The notes under the pieces: model-generated | Told to the model about the DNA's origin: nothing | The model's database searches: none | The model's input: only the letters and a program-made list of their open reading frames with translations | Source: Caldifarciminota bacterium | GTDB taxonomy: Bacteria; Hydrothermota; Hydrothermia; LBFQ01; DSFT01 | Direction: 5' to 3' | NCBI GenBank assembly: GCA_015494735.1 | Contig: WGAQ01000015.1 | Coordinates: 1-23,846 of the forward strand | DNA: 23,846 bases | Shown: positions 7,705 to 16,453 of the stretch, piece after piece | How the letters are laid out: each line of letters opens with the position of its first letter | Numbering within the stretch: position 1 is the first letter of the stretch | Program-made: the position numbers and the translations under genes

Positions 7705-8931
7705 TCATCCTTCTCCTTTCACAACCACATGGGCAGCATTGGTGTCGGGGTCGTATTCGAATTTTTCCACCGTGTACGGAAATCCACCGGCGAAAGTGGA
7801 GAGGACATCCGAATAGTTGAACTTCTCCCCCTTCATGATTCCATCCAGCATCCTGTCCACCAGGAATCTGATTGCGATTCCCGCTCCCTCCACGAAGGGG
7901 GATACGGGCTCCGGCTCCTCCACCTGAAGTTGATAGTTGAGCTCGTAGAAGTTGAATACCCTGTATTCCAGTTCCTTTCCGGAAGCCCCCACCAGCTCCC
8001 ACCTGCCCATACCGGCCAGATTGATAAGGAAGAAAACTGCTTCGAAGGGATTGCTGGCTCTCGGATAGATGACTTTGGAGAATATGGGGGTGCCTGCAAA
8101 GGAGCCGAAGGTGGAAACTATGCATATTATGGCGGCGAGGGTGTATAGATGCTTGAGGGTTTCCAGGTTGTCCGATTTGCGGGCCTCCTTGAGGGCTTCG
8201 TGGAAAACTATGGAGTAGTAGTTGGCCATCATATAGGAGATATGCAGACGGGGAAATTCGTTGTATATGCTCGGGTAGAAGAGCAATCCATTCCTGGGCT
8301 TGGGCATCAACTTATCCAGATTCATCAGGAAGGGCCTGAGGTCATCGGATGGCAGGTTGAAGATTTTGAAGGAATTACCCGGACTCACGATATGGGGTCC
8401 ATCATCCTTCGAGACCCCTATATGGAATTTACACCTGTCGTGCCCCATCGAGGCACATTCCTCCTCCACGCTCTTTATCTTACCATCCCCGGAACTCAGG
8501 ACAGCATTCAGGAATGCGCTTATGTACCCTTCCGTGTACTCGCACACGGGAAATCTGGACGGGAGGGTGCTCAGTATCTTATGGGTCAGGGCAAAGACCG
8601 AGTGCTCCACAGTGGCCTCAGTTCTGCCCCCCACCATGTTGAGATTCAACTGGCCATATCCCAGGACCTCGAACAGTTTGATTCCCGAGCGGGTCAGTTC
8701 CTTCCTGTCCACTTCCTGCACCTGCTTCAGGTGGTTGAAGAAGTTGGTCCAGACCGCGCGGGAGGCCTCCGACAGTATGCTCCTGTCCTTCAGTAAAGTC
8801 CTGGATGCATCGTTGAAGTAGTGGTTGTAGGGACCGCAGTGGATGACGAGATATTCGCCGTACGTGTAATGTATCCCGGCCGAAGGATCCACATTGACCA
8901 CTATATCCGTGGGCAGATGCAGTTTTATCAT
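7705..8931 (-). CDS. V4R-domain protein with a probable degenerate second V4R copy
   Basis: V4R domains are small-molecule-binding domains found in signalling and tetrapyrrole-related proteins. In this 408-residue protein the first copy (about 20-175) ends with the typical block EEECASMGHDRCKFHI, with Cys159, His164 and Cys167. The second half (about 220-400) follows the same order: a GRWELVGASGKELEYRVFN block resembling 82-103, an EGAGIAIRFLVDRML helix resembling the EGYISAFLNAVL helix, then a strand pair lacking the cysteines. The stretch at 255-280 is hydrophobic but does not look like a clear transmembrane helix. The start has a strong GGAGGTGA site and overlaps the upstream stop as ATGA, so it is coupled to the 467-aa gene. 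The ligand is unknown. Confidence 0.75.
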   Translation of the reverse strand: MIKLHLPTDIVVNVDPSAGIHYTYGEYLVIHCGPYNHYFNDASRTLLKDRSILSEASRAVWTNFFNHLKQVQEVDRKELTRSGIKLFEVLGYGQLNLNMVGGRTEATVEHSVFALTHKILSTLPSRFPVCEYTEGYISAFLNAVLSSGDGKIKSVEEECASMGHDRCKFHIGVSKDDGPHIVSPGNSFKIFNLPSDDLRPFLMNLDKLMPKPRNGLLFYPSIYNEFPRLHISYMMANYYSIVFHEALKEARKSDNLETLKHLYTLAAIICIVSTFGSFAGTPIFSKVIYPRASNPFEAVFFLINLAGMGRWELVGASGKELEYRVFNFYELNYQLQVEEPEPVSPFVEGAGIAIRFLVDRMLDGIMKGEKFNYSDVLSTFAGGFPYTVEKFEYDPDTNAAHVVVKGEG

Positions 8932-10331
8932 ATTTCACCTCCGGACTCCAGGGGATAGTTGTGCAGGATGAAGTCCCTCAATCTCATGAGTTCCTCCTCG
9001 TTGCAGGAATCCACCTGCATGGGGTCCACACCGGTGATGGTCCTGATCTTGGCAAACTCCACGGGCCAGGAGATGTATCTGGACCTGAGCATTGCTATCA
9101 GCCTCTTCACCTCCACGCAGAGGTCCACCCTCTCCTTCTTGGAACTCCTGGCCGCCATCTTCCTGAGGAAAGCAGTTACATCCGTGATTCCGGAACCGGG
9201 GGGCAGAACGTGCGGTGCATCGGGAACCGGTGGCTTTCCAACGAAGAGGATTCGGGAAGCATATCTGGAGAGGACATCTCCGGGAGGCAACCTGTCCACC
9301 GCATCCACATTAATCACCACCCAGTCCATACCCTCGAAGTCCACGATGGAAAGGTCGTCGAAGAAGGTGATGAAAGGCTTCCTCCATACCACATACAGTT
9401 CGCTGTTGATGGACTGGTCATATTGGAATCCGGAGAAGAGGAAGAAGAAACCCTCTATGTTGTCCTCGATTTCGGCGTGAATCAGGAAAGTGGGTATGTT
9501 AAGCGTTATGGAGCCGAGAACGAAGTTCTTTCTGGTAATGAAGTACTCCCCGCTGAACTCCAGCGCCCAGACCCTGAAATGGGGGCACTTATAATCCACA
9601 TCCAGTTTTTCTTCCCTCTCTATCCGACCATCGCGCACAATTACGAGTCTTCCATCGCTCGATGCGAGGGCGAAGGAGCCCTTCCGGGATGCGAAATTCA
9701 TTACGAAAGCATCCCACGCACTCCGCTCTATGCTCAATCCGCTCACCACCCTGTGGAATGTACTGTGAACAATCCTTCCGTAATCCTCGACGGGTTTCTC
9801 CACCTTCACATCGGCGAGGCGGAATACTGCAAGGACATCTTCAACGGGCAGGTCTATGATTTTCACTGAGGGCTCCATGGTCTCGCTGTACTCTATATCG
9901 CGAACCTTCGATGAGAGGAATAGACGCAGGGCGGTGTACCCCACTATGTGATTCCCCTTATAATAGGCATTGGCCCAGATTATCCTCCCGTCCCGAAGAC
10001 CCACATCGAACTGAAAGTTATCATCCCTTGCGAACAAACCTGTGGGAACATCGGTCATGGCCCGCTGCTTCAGGGCATCTATCACGTGGGGATTGACGTA
10101 ATCCTCCTCCATGATTCCATCGAGTCTGTAAACATGCGTGGGTTTCATCTTCTTGATCTTCATCAACTCCGACACCCCCACCCCCATGGAAGTGTCAGCG
10201 TATATTACCCTGCCATCCCTCTGGATAACCAGAGCATTATCCCTGTTCACACTATCCACGAGGAGAAATATACCATCATCCTTCGAATGTTTCTCTTTCC
10301 TTACTTCCTCCATTAAGCCTCTAACCTCCAT
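8928..10331 (-). CDS. 467-aa protein with PATAN/DUF4388-like repeats
   Basis: I do not recognise the full-length family. Three stretches repeat the pattern of a strand, then a DGR turn, then a strand: LVIQRDGRVIYAD (34-46), VGLRDGRIIWANAYYKG (110-126, followed by a GYTALRLFL helix), and a weaker SSDGRLVIVRDGRIE (224-238). This resembles PATAN/DUF4388 domains, which serve in prokaryotic signal transduction. The C-terminal third (about 330-467) has alternating hydrophobic strands and charged helices that I cannot assign. There is no signal peptide or membrane helix. The start at 10331 has GGAGG nine bases upstream, and a promoter-like box lies about 51 bases upstream. The gene is coupled by an ATGA overlap to the V4R gene, so the pair probably works together as a sensor or adaptor. 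Domain assignment is inference. Confidence 0.65.
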   Translation of the reverse strand: MEVRGLMEEVRKEKHSKDDGIFLLVDSVNRDNALVIQRDGRVIYADTSMGVGVSELMKIKKMKPTHVYRLDGIMEEDYVNPHVIDALKQRAMTDVPTGLFARDDNFQFDVGLRDGRIIWANAYYKGNHIVGYTALRLFLSSKVRDIEYSETMEPSVKIIDLPVEDVLAVFRLADVKVEKPVEDYGRIVHSTFHRVVSGLSIERSAWDAFVMNFASRKGSFALASSDGRLVIVRDGRIEREEKLDVDYKCPHFRVWALEFSGEYFITRKNFVLGSITLNIPTFLIHAEIEDNIEGFFFLFSGFQYDQSINSELYVVWRKPFITFFDDLSIVDFEGMDWVVINVDAVDRLPPGDVLSRYASRILFVGKPPVPDAPHVLPPGSGITDVTAFLRKMAARSSKKERVDLCVEVKRLIAMLRSRYISWPVEFAKIRTITGVDPMQVDSCNEEELMRLRDFILHNYPLESGGEI

Positions 10332-10374
10332 AACCCTGTTCCTCCATTAATAATTTCCGGTATTCCCGATAGGG

Positions 10375-10386
10375 AAAGTTTAAGGG
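10375..10386 (-). promoter_or_regulatory. promoter-like box for the PATAN-like/V4R operon
   Basis: The minus strand reads CCCTTAAACTTT, preceded by CTGT as in the atpB box (CTGTCCCTT in both). The TA step is about 51 bases before the start codon, leaving a leader that carries a short hairpin and a GGAGG ribosome site. Confidence 0.45.
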
Positions 10387-10593
10387 ACAGGCATCGTGGA
10401 GTTCATACGAGCTCGAAATCCGGGCAGAGTTCATTACTCTATCCTTTTGTGGCATCGACATTACCGGCACATGCCCAAAGTATGCAACCCATTCGCATCC
10501 TATATGGACACTGGAACATTTTACATCATTTATTCACCATGTCAATCCCCCTCCGCCAGCGGGCGTTTAATAATCACTGAACTCTCCCCCTTC

Positions 10594-10608
10594 GCCATTA
10601 TACTTTTC
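10594..10608 (+). promoter_or_regulatory. promoter-like box for the nuoH-N operon
   Basis: GCCATTATACTTTTC ends five bases before the nuoH ATG. The T of TATAC is 15 bases from the start, and no Shine-Dalgarno site is present, so the operon transcript probably begins at or beside the start codon. Confidence 0.55.
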
Positions 10609-10613
10609 AAAGT

Positions 10614-11570
10614 ATGTCTGGACAACCACTGCTTATTTTCGCAGCCAAGGCGGTCGGGATTCTGGCCGTCGTTTTAACCGCAGCCACCTACGCCACATGG
10701 GCGGAGAGAAGGGTGGCGGCGTGGATTCAGGACCGAATAGGACCCAATAAGACGGGGCCCTTCGGCCTGTTACAGCCCATTGCAGACGTACTGAAGCTAT
10801 TCTTCAAGGAAGAGATAGTTCCGGCACCGGTTGACCCCGTGCTCCACTTCATCACTCCTGGAATCATCATGGTGGGGGTAATAGCTGCCACGGCTCTCAT
10901 ACCGTTTGCGGAGAATCTGACCCTTGCTGACCCGCCGGTGGGCGTTCTCCTGCTCCTGGGCATATCGGCGCTCTCCGGATACTCGGTGATACTGGCGGGA
11001 ATGGCATCCAGAACCAAGTACTCCCTGTTCGGAAGTCTGAGAGCAGCCGCTCAGGTGATTTCCTACGAGATACCCATGGCCCTGGCCATTGCATCGGTGG
11101 TCCTCATGGCGGGAAGTCTGTCTCTGGTGGATATAGTGAAGGCACAGTCCCACCTTCCCTTTGCCATTACGCAGCCCGTTGCATTCATCATATACCTGAT
11201 AGCCGTATTTGCCGAAACCAACAGGGCTCCCTTCGACTTACCGGAAGCAGAATCCGAACTGGTGGGCGGATACCACACCGAATACTCCTCCATGAGATTC
11301 GCATGGTTCTTCGCCGGAGAATATGCCCACGTGGTGATAGCATCTGCCCTCATAACCACCTTCTTCTTGGGCGGATGGTACGGACCGGGTCCGGACGGGG
11401 TGTGGTGGTTCGCCATAAAGACCCTCTTCTTCGTTTACTTCTTCCTGTGGGTCAGGTGGACATATCCAAGAACCCGCTACGACCAGCTCATGAAGTTCGC
11501 ATGGAAGGTCCTGATTCCTCTGGGACTGCTAAACATTCTCATCACTGCACTGATTAAAATTTGGGGGTGA
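10614..11570 (+). CDS. nuoH: NADH-quinone oxidoreductase subunit H
   Basis: NuoH is the membrane subunit of complex I that joins the quinone-reducing arm to the proton-pumping arm. The 318-residue protein is mostly transmembrane helices and carries the family signatures ERRVAAWIQDRIGPNKTGP near residue 31-49 and ETNRAPFDLPEAESELVGGY near 202-221, including the acidic residues that line the quinone channel. Its length is typical (about 320). It is the first gene of a seven-gene operon, starts without an SD site behind a promoter-like box, and is followed after three bases by nuoI. Unusually, nuoA-G are not upstream. Confidence 0.97.
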   Translation: MSGQPLLIFAAKAVGILAVVLTAATYATWAERRVAAWIQDRIGPNKTGPFGLLQPIADVLKLFFKEEIVPAPVDPVLHFITPGIIMVGVIAATALIPFAENLTLADPPVGVLLLLGISALSGYSVILAGMASRTKYSLFGSLRAAAQVISYEIPMALAIASVVLMAGSLSLVDIVKAQSHLPFAITQPVAFIIYLIAVFAETNRAPFDLPEAESELVGGYHTEYSSMRFAWFFAGEYAHVVIASALITTFFLGGWYGPGPDGVWWFAIKTLFFVYFFLWVRWTYPRTRYDQLMKFAWKVLIPLGLLNILITALIKIWG

Positions 11571-11573
11571 GCC

Positions 11574-12218
11574 ATGAAGGGAATCTTTGCCCTGTTTAAG
11601 GGCCTATGGATTACGCTGAAACACAACGTAAAGAATGTGGCCCACAACACGTTTACCGTCCAGTATCCCGATGAAAAGAGGGATTTACCTCCCAGAGCCC
11701 GATGGGCCCTGAGGCTCCAGAGGCACGAGGATGGTCTGGAGAGGTGTATTGCATGCCAGCTCTGTGCGGCTATATGCCCCTCCGAAGCCATCTACATAGA
11801 AGGTGGTGAGAATCCTCTGGACAATCCCGTCAGCAAGGGGGAGAGGTATGCGGCGGTGTGGATGTGGGATGCTGCCAGGTGCATCTACTGTGGATTCTGC
11901 GTCGAAGCCTGTCCCGATGAGGTGATAGTCATGTCGGATGTTTACGAACTGGCAACCGACAGCAGGGAGAAGCTCATCTGGGACAAGGACAGGCTCTTCG
12001 TTCCTCCGGGAGTCCAGCCAAGGCAGGCATGGCTGGGATATTACCGCAGGGCGGAGGATCTGGATGGAAAGCCTCTGGAGTTCCCCGCCCGTCTGCACGA
12101 GAAGGAGATGGAGTACGCCAGAGCAAAGGAGGAGCCGAAGAAGTTCGAGGAAAAGAAAGAATTCATGTTTCTGGAAGGTGAGTACGAGGAATTGATTAAA
12201 AAGGAGAACAGGACATGA
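11574..12218 (+). CDS. nuoI: NADH-quinone oxidoreductase subunit I
   Basis: NuoI carries two [4Fe-4S] clusters (N6a and N6b) that pass electrons toward quinone at the membrane interface. The 214-residue protein has two classic ferredoxin motifs, CIACQLCAAICP (Cys58, 61, 64, 68) and CIYCGFCVEACP (Cys103, 106, 109, 113), with the Cys-Pro endings expected. It is about 30 residues longer than E. coli NuoI, through a charged Glu/Lys-rich C-terminus. GGGGGTGA precedes the ATG, and the stop overlaps nuoJ as ATGA. Its retention with the membrane genes means this operon encodes part of the electron wire as well as the pump. Confidence 0.96.
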   Translation: MKGIFALFKGLWITLKHNVKNVAHNTFTVQYPDEKRDLPPRARWALRLQRHEDGLERCIACQLCAAICPSEAIYIEGGENPLDNPVSKGERYAAVWMWDAARCIYCGFCVEACPDEVIVMSDVYELATDSREKLIWDKDRLFVPPGVQPRQAWLGYYRRAEDLDGKPLEFPARLHEKEMEYARAKEEPKKFEEKKEFMFLEGEYEELIKKENRT

Positions 12219-12712
12219 CTTTAACGGCGGTAATATTTACCATATTCGCCCTTCTGGGCCTCTGGGGGGCACTGGTGGTCCTGTTTGCAAAGAGGCCGGT
12301 GTATAACGCGCTGGGGCTCCTGCTGAACTTCGTGTCCCTGGCGGCCATGTACATCATGCTCAATGCCCCCTTCCTCGGAGTGATACAGATTATCGTATAT
12401 TCCGGCGCAATCGTGGTATTCTTCCTGTTCGTCATCATGATACTGAACCTCAGGGACCCGCTCACGGATATGGACCTCTCCTTCAAAGGTCTGGCAGCCT
12501 TCATAATGATGATAGCCACCCTCTCCCTGCTGGGGGTGTACCTGTACGTGATAAAACTGCCCTCCTGGAAACTGGGTCCCGAAGGCTCCCCTGCGCGTCT
12601 GGGTGAACTGCTTCTGACCGATTATCTCATCCCCTTCGAACTGGCATCCCTTCTCCTGCTGGTGGCAATAGTGATAGCGGTGGTCATCGGTAAAAAAGGA
12701 GAGGAGCAATGA
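12215..12712 (+). CDS. nuoJ: NADH-quinone oxidoreductase subunit J
   Basis: NuoJ is a small membrane subunit of the complex I proton path. The 165-residue protein has about five hydrophobic helices and the family signature YSGAIVVFFLFVIMIL (about residues 65-80), equivalent to the pi-bulge-containing third helix of NuoJ. AAAAAGGAGAA precedes the ATG, which overlaps the nuoI stop; its own stop overlaps nuoK as ATGA. The length matches bacterial NuoJ (about 165-185). Confidence 0.94.
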   Translation: MTLTAVIFTIFALLGLWGALVVLFAKRPVYNALGLLLNFVSLAAMYIMLNAPFLGVIQIIVYSGAIVVFFLFVIMILNLRDPLTDMDLSFKGLAAFIMMIATLSLLGVYLYVIKLPSWKLGPEGSPARLGELLLTDYLIPFELASLLLLVAIVIAVVIGKKGEEQ

Positions 12713-13014
12713 ATTACACTTACTGGATTCTGATGCTGGCCCTGCTTTACTTTTCCATCGGGGCCCTGGTGGTGCTGTTCAGACGTAATGCTTTGATAAT
12801 GCTCATGGGACTGGAATTGATGCTCAACTCCGCCAACTTCGCACTGATTACGGTGGGAAATGTGGTGGATTCCCTGGAAGGACAGGTGTTCGCACTGGTC
12901 ATTCTGGCCATCGCAGCCGCTGAAGTGGCTCTGGGTCTGGCCATCGTCATCAACCTGTACCGCCTCAGGGGAAGTGCAAACATAGACGAATTTAACAGCC
13001 TCAAATCCGATTAA
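12709..13014 (+). CDS. nuoK: NADH-quinone oxidoreductase subunit K
   Basis: NuoK is a three-helix, MrpC-like subunit of the complex I membrane arm. The 101-residue product has the typical length and carries the two membrane glutamates needed for pumping, in LMGLELMLNSANFALI (helix 2) and AAAEVALGLAIVI (helix 3). An AAAAAAGGAGAGGAG site precedes the ATG, which overlaps the nuoJ stop. A clean AGGAGG follows its stop and serves nuoL. Confidence 0.95.
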   Translation: MNYTYWILMLALLYFSIGALVVLFRRNALIMLMGLELMLNSANFALITVGNVVDSLEGQVFALVILAIAAAEVALGLAIVINLYRLRGSANIDEFNSLKSD

Positions 13015-13027
13015 AGGAGGAAAAGTG

Positions 13028-14881
13028 ATGGATGCACTGGTGATTTTAACCCTCTTCGTTCCCTTCGTCGGGTTCTTAATAAACGGTATCTTCAACAGAT
13101 ACATCGGTAAAAAGGCCCACTGGATAGCCGTTCCCGCTCTGGGTATCTCCGCCCTGGGCGGCATAGCCATACTGTGGCAGGTGATAAGCAGCGGTCAGGT
13201 GTTCGAGAATGTCTTCTGGACCTGGATAATAGCCGATAAACTGCACGTTCCATTCGGCTACTACATCGACAACCTGTCCGCCATAATGGTCTTCGTGGTC
13301 ACATTCGTCTCCTTCTGGATTCACCTGTACTCCGTGGGATACATGGCGGAAGACAGGTCCTATGCCCGCTACTTCGCATACCTGAACTTCTTCGTATTCG
13401 CAATGCTCCTGCTGGTCATGGCCAACAACTACGTGCTCATGTTCGTCGGATGGGAAGGCGTGGGTCTGGCCTCCTACCTGCTCATAGGATTCTGGTTCCA
13501 CAAGAAGAGCGCATCGGACGCAGCCAACAAGGCATTTATCGTCAACAGGATAGGTGATGCCGGATTCCTGCTGGGAATCTTTACCCTCTTCGCCATATTC
13601 GGAACCCTCAACTACACAGACATATTCGGTGCAGACCTGTCCGTCAACAAAGGTCTCCTCGGCCTCGCCCTCATATTCCTCTTCATAGGTGCCACCGGTA
13701 AATCCGCCCAGTTCCCCCTGTACGTGTGGTTGCCCGATGCGATGGAGGGTCCCACCCCCGTATCTGCCCTGATACACGCTGCCACCATGGTCACCGCGGG
13801 TGTCTATATGGTGGCGAGGAGCGCACCCCTGTACGTTCAGGTGCCGGAAGTGGGCTACATAGTGGCCCTGACGGGTGCATTCACCGCCGTATTCGCAGCC
13901 ACCATGGCCCTGGTGAACAACGACATCAAGAGGATTATCGCTTACTCCACCATTTCCCAGATAGGTTATATGATGGTGGGAGTGGGTCTGGGTGCTTACT
14001 GGACCGGTATATTCCACCTTTACACCCATGCCTTCTTCAAGGCCCTCCTGTTCCTGGGAGCCGGCTCCGTCATGCACGCCATGCACGATGTCCTGGATAT
14101 AAACAGGATGGGGGGTCTCAAAAATAAACTGCCCCATACCTTCTGGACCTTCCTGATAGGCTCGCTGGCACTGGCGGGAATCTTCCCCTTCGCCGGATTC
14201 TGGTCCAAGGACTCCATCATCCATTACAGCGAGCTCTCCGGACACAGCGAGATATTCTACCTGACCCTCACAGGTGTCCTCCTTACCGCATTCTACACCT
14301 TCCGTCTGGTCTTCAGGGTCTTCTTCGGAGAACCCAGGGATAAGGAACTCTATGAAAAAGCCCACGAGGCCCCTCCCGTAATGCTCATCCCCATGTGGGT
14401 CCTGGCCTTCTTCGCCGTTGTGGCTGGATTCGTCTCCGGATGGTTCCAGCACTTCCTGGAAGCCCAGTTGCCCCATGCCCACTTCGAGCACGGTGAGGGA
14501 GGTCTGATACTCCCCATCATAACCAACGGACTGGCGCTGCTCGGTATCCTCATAGCCTACTTCATGTACGTGAAACCCGCGGTTCCTACCTCCATAGGGG
14601 AGAACCCCATCATTAAAGGCATCTACAAGATACTCTACTACCGCTGGGGCATCATAAGCGACTGGTATGAAATCGTCCTCATGGGATGGCTCAGGTCCCT
14701 CGCTGCAGGGGTTTACAGATTCTTCGAAGACCTGTTCATAGACGGAACGGTGGAGGGCTCCGCCGGACTCACAGCCGCAACCGGAAACCTCGTCCGCAAA
14801 CTGCAGGATGGAAAATACAGCACTTATGCCCTTTTGATGACAGCAGGGTTCATTTTGATACTTTACCTGCTGGTTCTATAA
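13028..14881 (+). CDS. nuoL: NADH-quinone oxidoreductase subunit L
   Basis: NuoL is the distal antiporter-like proton pump of complex I. The 617-residue protein has Glu143 in GWEGVGLASYLLIGFW, and Lys225 and His250 in TGKSAQFPLYVWLPDAMEG and SALIHAATMVTAGVYM. These correspond to Glu144, Lys229 and His254 of E. coli NuoL. The C-terminus has the extended region after residue 480 that forms the lateral helix and final membrane segment. I start at the ATG at 13028 because AGGAGG lies at 13015-13020; a GTG at 13025 is in frame one codon earlier. NuoM follows after 12 bases. Confidence 0.97.
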   Translation: MDALVILTLFVPFVGFLINGIFNRYIGKKAHWIAVPALGISALGGIAILWQVISSGQVFENVFWTWIIADKLHVPFGYYIDNLSAIMVFVVTFVSFWIHLYSVGYMAEDRSYARYFAYLNFFVFAMLLLVMANNYVLMFVGWEGVGLASYLLIGFWFHKKSASDAANKAFIVNRIGDAGFLLGIFTLFAIFGTLNYTDIFGADLSVNKGLLGLALIFLFIGATGKSAQFPLYVWLPDAMEGPTPVSALIHAATMVTAGVYMVARSAPLYVQVPEVGYIVALTGAFTAVFAATMALVNNDIKRIIAYSTISQIGYMMVGVGLGAYWTGIFHLYTHAFFKALLFLGAGSVMHAMHDVLDINRMGGLKNKLPHTFWTFLIGSLALAGIFPFAGFWSKDSIIHYSELSGHSEIFYLTLTGVLLTAFYTFRLVFRVFFGEPRDKELYEKAHEAPPVMLIPMWVLAFFAVVAGFVSGWFQHFLEAQLPHAHFEHGEGGLILPIITNGLALLGILIAYFMYVKPAVPTSIGENPIIKGIYKILYYRWGIISDWYEIVLMGWLRSLAAGVYRFFEDLFIDGTVEGSAGLTAATGNLVRKLQDGKYSTYALLMTAGFILILYLLVL

Positions 14882-14893
14882 AGGAGGAGAGCA

Positions 14894-16453
14894 ATGAATG
14901 GGATTTTGAGCCTTTTGATATGGGTGCCAGTAATAGGGGCTTTGCTCCTCTTAATCCTTCCAAAGGACAGGAAATTCGTCCTGGGGTACTCCCTCGTGGT
15001 CCTGGGAATGGAGTTTCTCCTGTCTCTGATAGCCCTGGGCAGTTTCGACCTGTCCAGAGCCGGCGATTTTCAGTTCATGGAGAAGTACGCATGGATTCCA
15101 TCCTTCGGAATAAACTACGTACTGGGAGTCGATGGTCTCTCCCTTCTCATGGTGGTTCTGACCACCCTCATAGCCCTCATAGCCTTCGCCGCTTCCATAA
15201 AACTCATTCAGGATAACGAAAAACTCTTCGCCTTCTTCTTCCTGATACTCACCGGTGCCATAGTGGGAGTCTTCTCATCCCTCAACCTCTTCCTCTTCTT
15301 CGTATTCTACGAGATGACCCTTATACCCGCCTACTTCCTCATCGGCGTATTCGGAGACGAGAACAGGTACCGCAGTGTCTTCAAGTTCTTCATCTACACC
15401 ATGCTCAGCGGAATATTCATGGGCGTGGCCATCATCTACCTGTACCTCCAGACGGGCACATTCGACTACATGGCCGTACGCGAAAGCACTGCCCTGCTGG
15501 AATTCCCCGTTCAGGTGTGGCTATTCCTGGCATTTGCGCTGGCCTTCGCTGTAAAATCTCCTCTCTTTCCCTTCCACTCCTGGCTCCCCGACACCTACGT
15601 GAGCGCCCCCATATCCGTCACCGTGATGCTCTCCGCCCTGATGGCCAAGATGGGAACCTATGGATTCATCCGTTTCGCCATACCCCTCTTCCCGCAGGGA
15701 GCAGCCCAGATGGCGGACGTGATAGCAGTCCTCGCCATAATAGGCATCATATACGGTGGATTCATGGCAGCAGTCCAGACGGATCTCAAGAGGCTCCTCG
15801 CATACTCCTCTTTCGCCCACATGGGCTTCATCATACTGGGAATATTCGCCTTCAACGTTTACGGGCTTCAGGGAGCCAGCATACAGATGATTAACCACGC
15901 CCTCACCACGGGTGTACTGTTCATACTCCTCGGATTCCTGTACGTGAGATACAGGACCACGAGCCTGGCAGATATAGGGGGCCTTGCCAGAGTCATTCCC
16001 CTCATGATGGTGATATTCGCCATATTTATGCTGGCCTCCATAGGATTGCCCGGCCTCAACGGATTCATCGGTGAATTCCTGGCCCTTCTGGGGGCATACA
16101 ATGCCAACCCCTGGTGGGCTTACATAGGTGTAATCGGCGTAATCGTCGCCGCATATTACATGCTCCCCGCCTATCAGAAACTGGCCTTCCTCAACTCCTC
16201 GGATAAACTCAAAACGAAGGACATGAGTCTGTACGAATTTCTAACCATACTCGTGCCCCTCATACTGGTATTTGCCATCGGTGTGTATCCAAAGATGGTT
16301 CTCCAGTACACCGAGCCCACTTCCGCCTCCGTCGTGGAAATCGTGAATCTCCGTGAGAATATACAGCCGGGTGTAATAGAGGAGGAACTCCAGGAGATTC
16401 AGGAGATGGAGGCACAGGAAGAGGAAACAATTGAACAAGGAGAAGAGCAATGA
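14894..16453 (+). CDS. nuoM: NADH-quinone oxidoreductase subunit M, with an acidic tail
   Basis: NuoM is the second antiporter-like proton pump of complex I. The 519-residue protein has Glu140 in FYEMTLIPAYFLIG, Lys221 in AVKSPLFPFHSWLPD, and Lys252 in ALMAKMGTYGFIRFA, matching Glu144, Lys234 and Lys265 of E. coli NuoM. The usual AP(T)AGS stretch before the second lysine reads SAPISVTVML here, a small departure. The last 35 residues (485-519) form a Glu/Gln-rich soluble tail that is not part of the usual fold. An AAAGGAGGAG site precedes the start, and the stop overlaps nuoN as ATGA. Confidence 0.96.
   Translation: MNGILSLLIWVPVIGALLLLILPKDRKFVLGYSLVVLGMEFLLSLIALGSFDLSRAGDFQFMEKYAWIPSFGINYVLGVDGLSLLMVVLTTLIALIAFAASIKLIQDNEKLFAFFFLILTGAIVGVFSSLNLFLFFVFYEMTLIPAYFLIGVFGDENRYRSVFKFFIYTMLSGIFMGVAIIYLYLQTGTFDYMAVRESTALLEFPVQVWLFLAFALAFAVKSPLFPFHSWLPDTYVSAPISVTVMLSALMAKMGTYGFIRFAIPLFPQGAAQMADVIAVLAIIGIIYGGFMAAVQTDLKRLLAYSSFAHMGFIILGIFAFNVYGLQGASIQMINHALTTGVLFILLGFLYVRYRTTSLADIGGLARVIPLMMVIFAIFMLASIGLPGLNGFIGEFLALLGAYNANPWWAYIGVIGVIVAAYYMLPAYQKLAFLNSSDKLKTKDMSLYEFLTILVPLILVFAIGVYPKMVLQYTEPTSASVVEIVNLRENIQPGVIEEELQEIQEMEAQEEETIEQGEEQ

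Larger units (their letters stand above)
10332..10613. other. divergent intergenic region before nuoH
   Basis: This 282-base gap separates the leftward PATAN-like/V4R operon from nuoHIJKLMN. It contains the leftward box at 10375-10386, a short TTCCC-GATA-GGGAA hairpin at 10363-10376 in the leftward leader, and the nuoH box at 10594-10608. The middle (about 10390-10590) has no convincing coding sequence; a frame through it has poor codon use and runs into nuoH in the wrong frame. There is no trace of nuoA-G. Confidence 0.6.

Noticed and set aside
10553..10575. CGCC-AGCG-GGCG followed by TTTAATAAT as a terminator before nuoH
   Set aside because: The stem is only about four base pairs, and there is no rightward gene upstream for it to terminate.
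10396..10677. Possible small gene in the gap before nuoH
   Set aside because: The frame has no ribosome site, rare codon pattern for this genome, and runs out of frame into nuoH; the nuoH promoter box lies inside it.
13076..14491. Long open frame (471 codons) on the minus strand opposite nuoL
   Set aside because: Composition (very rich in Gly, His, Glu, Val) reflects the complement of hydrophobic codons; nuoL is unmistakable on the plus strand.
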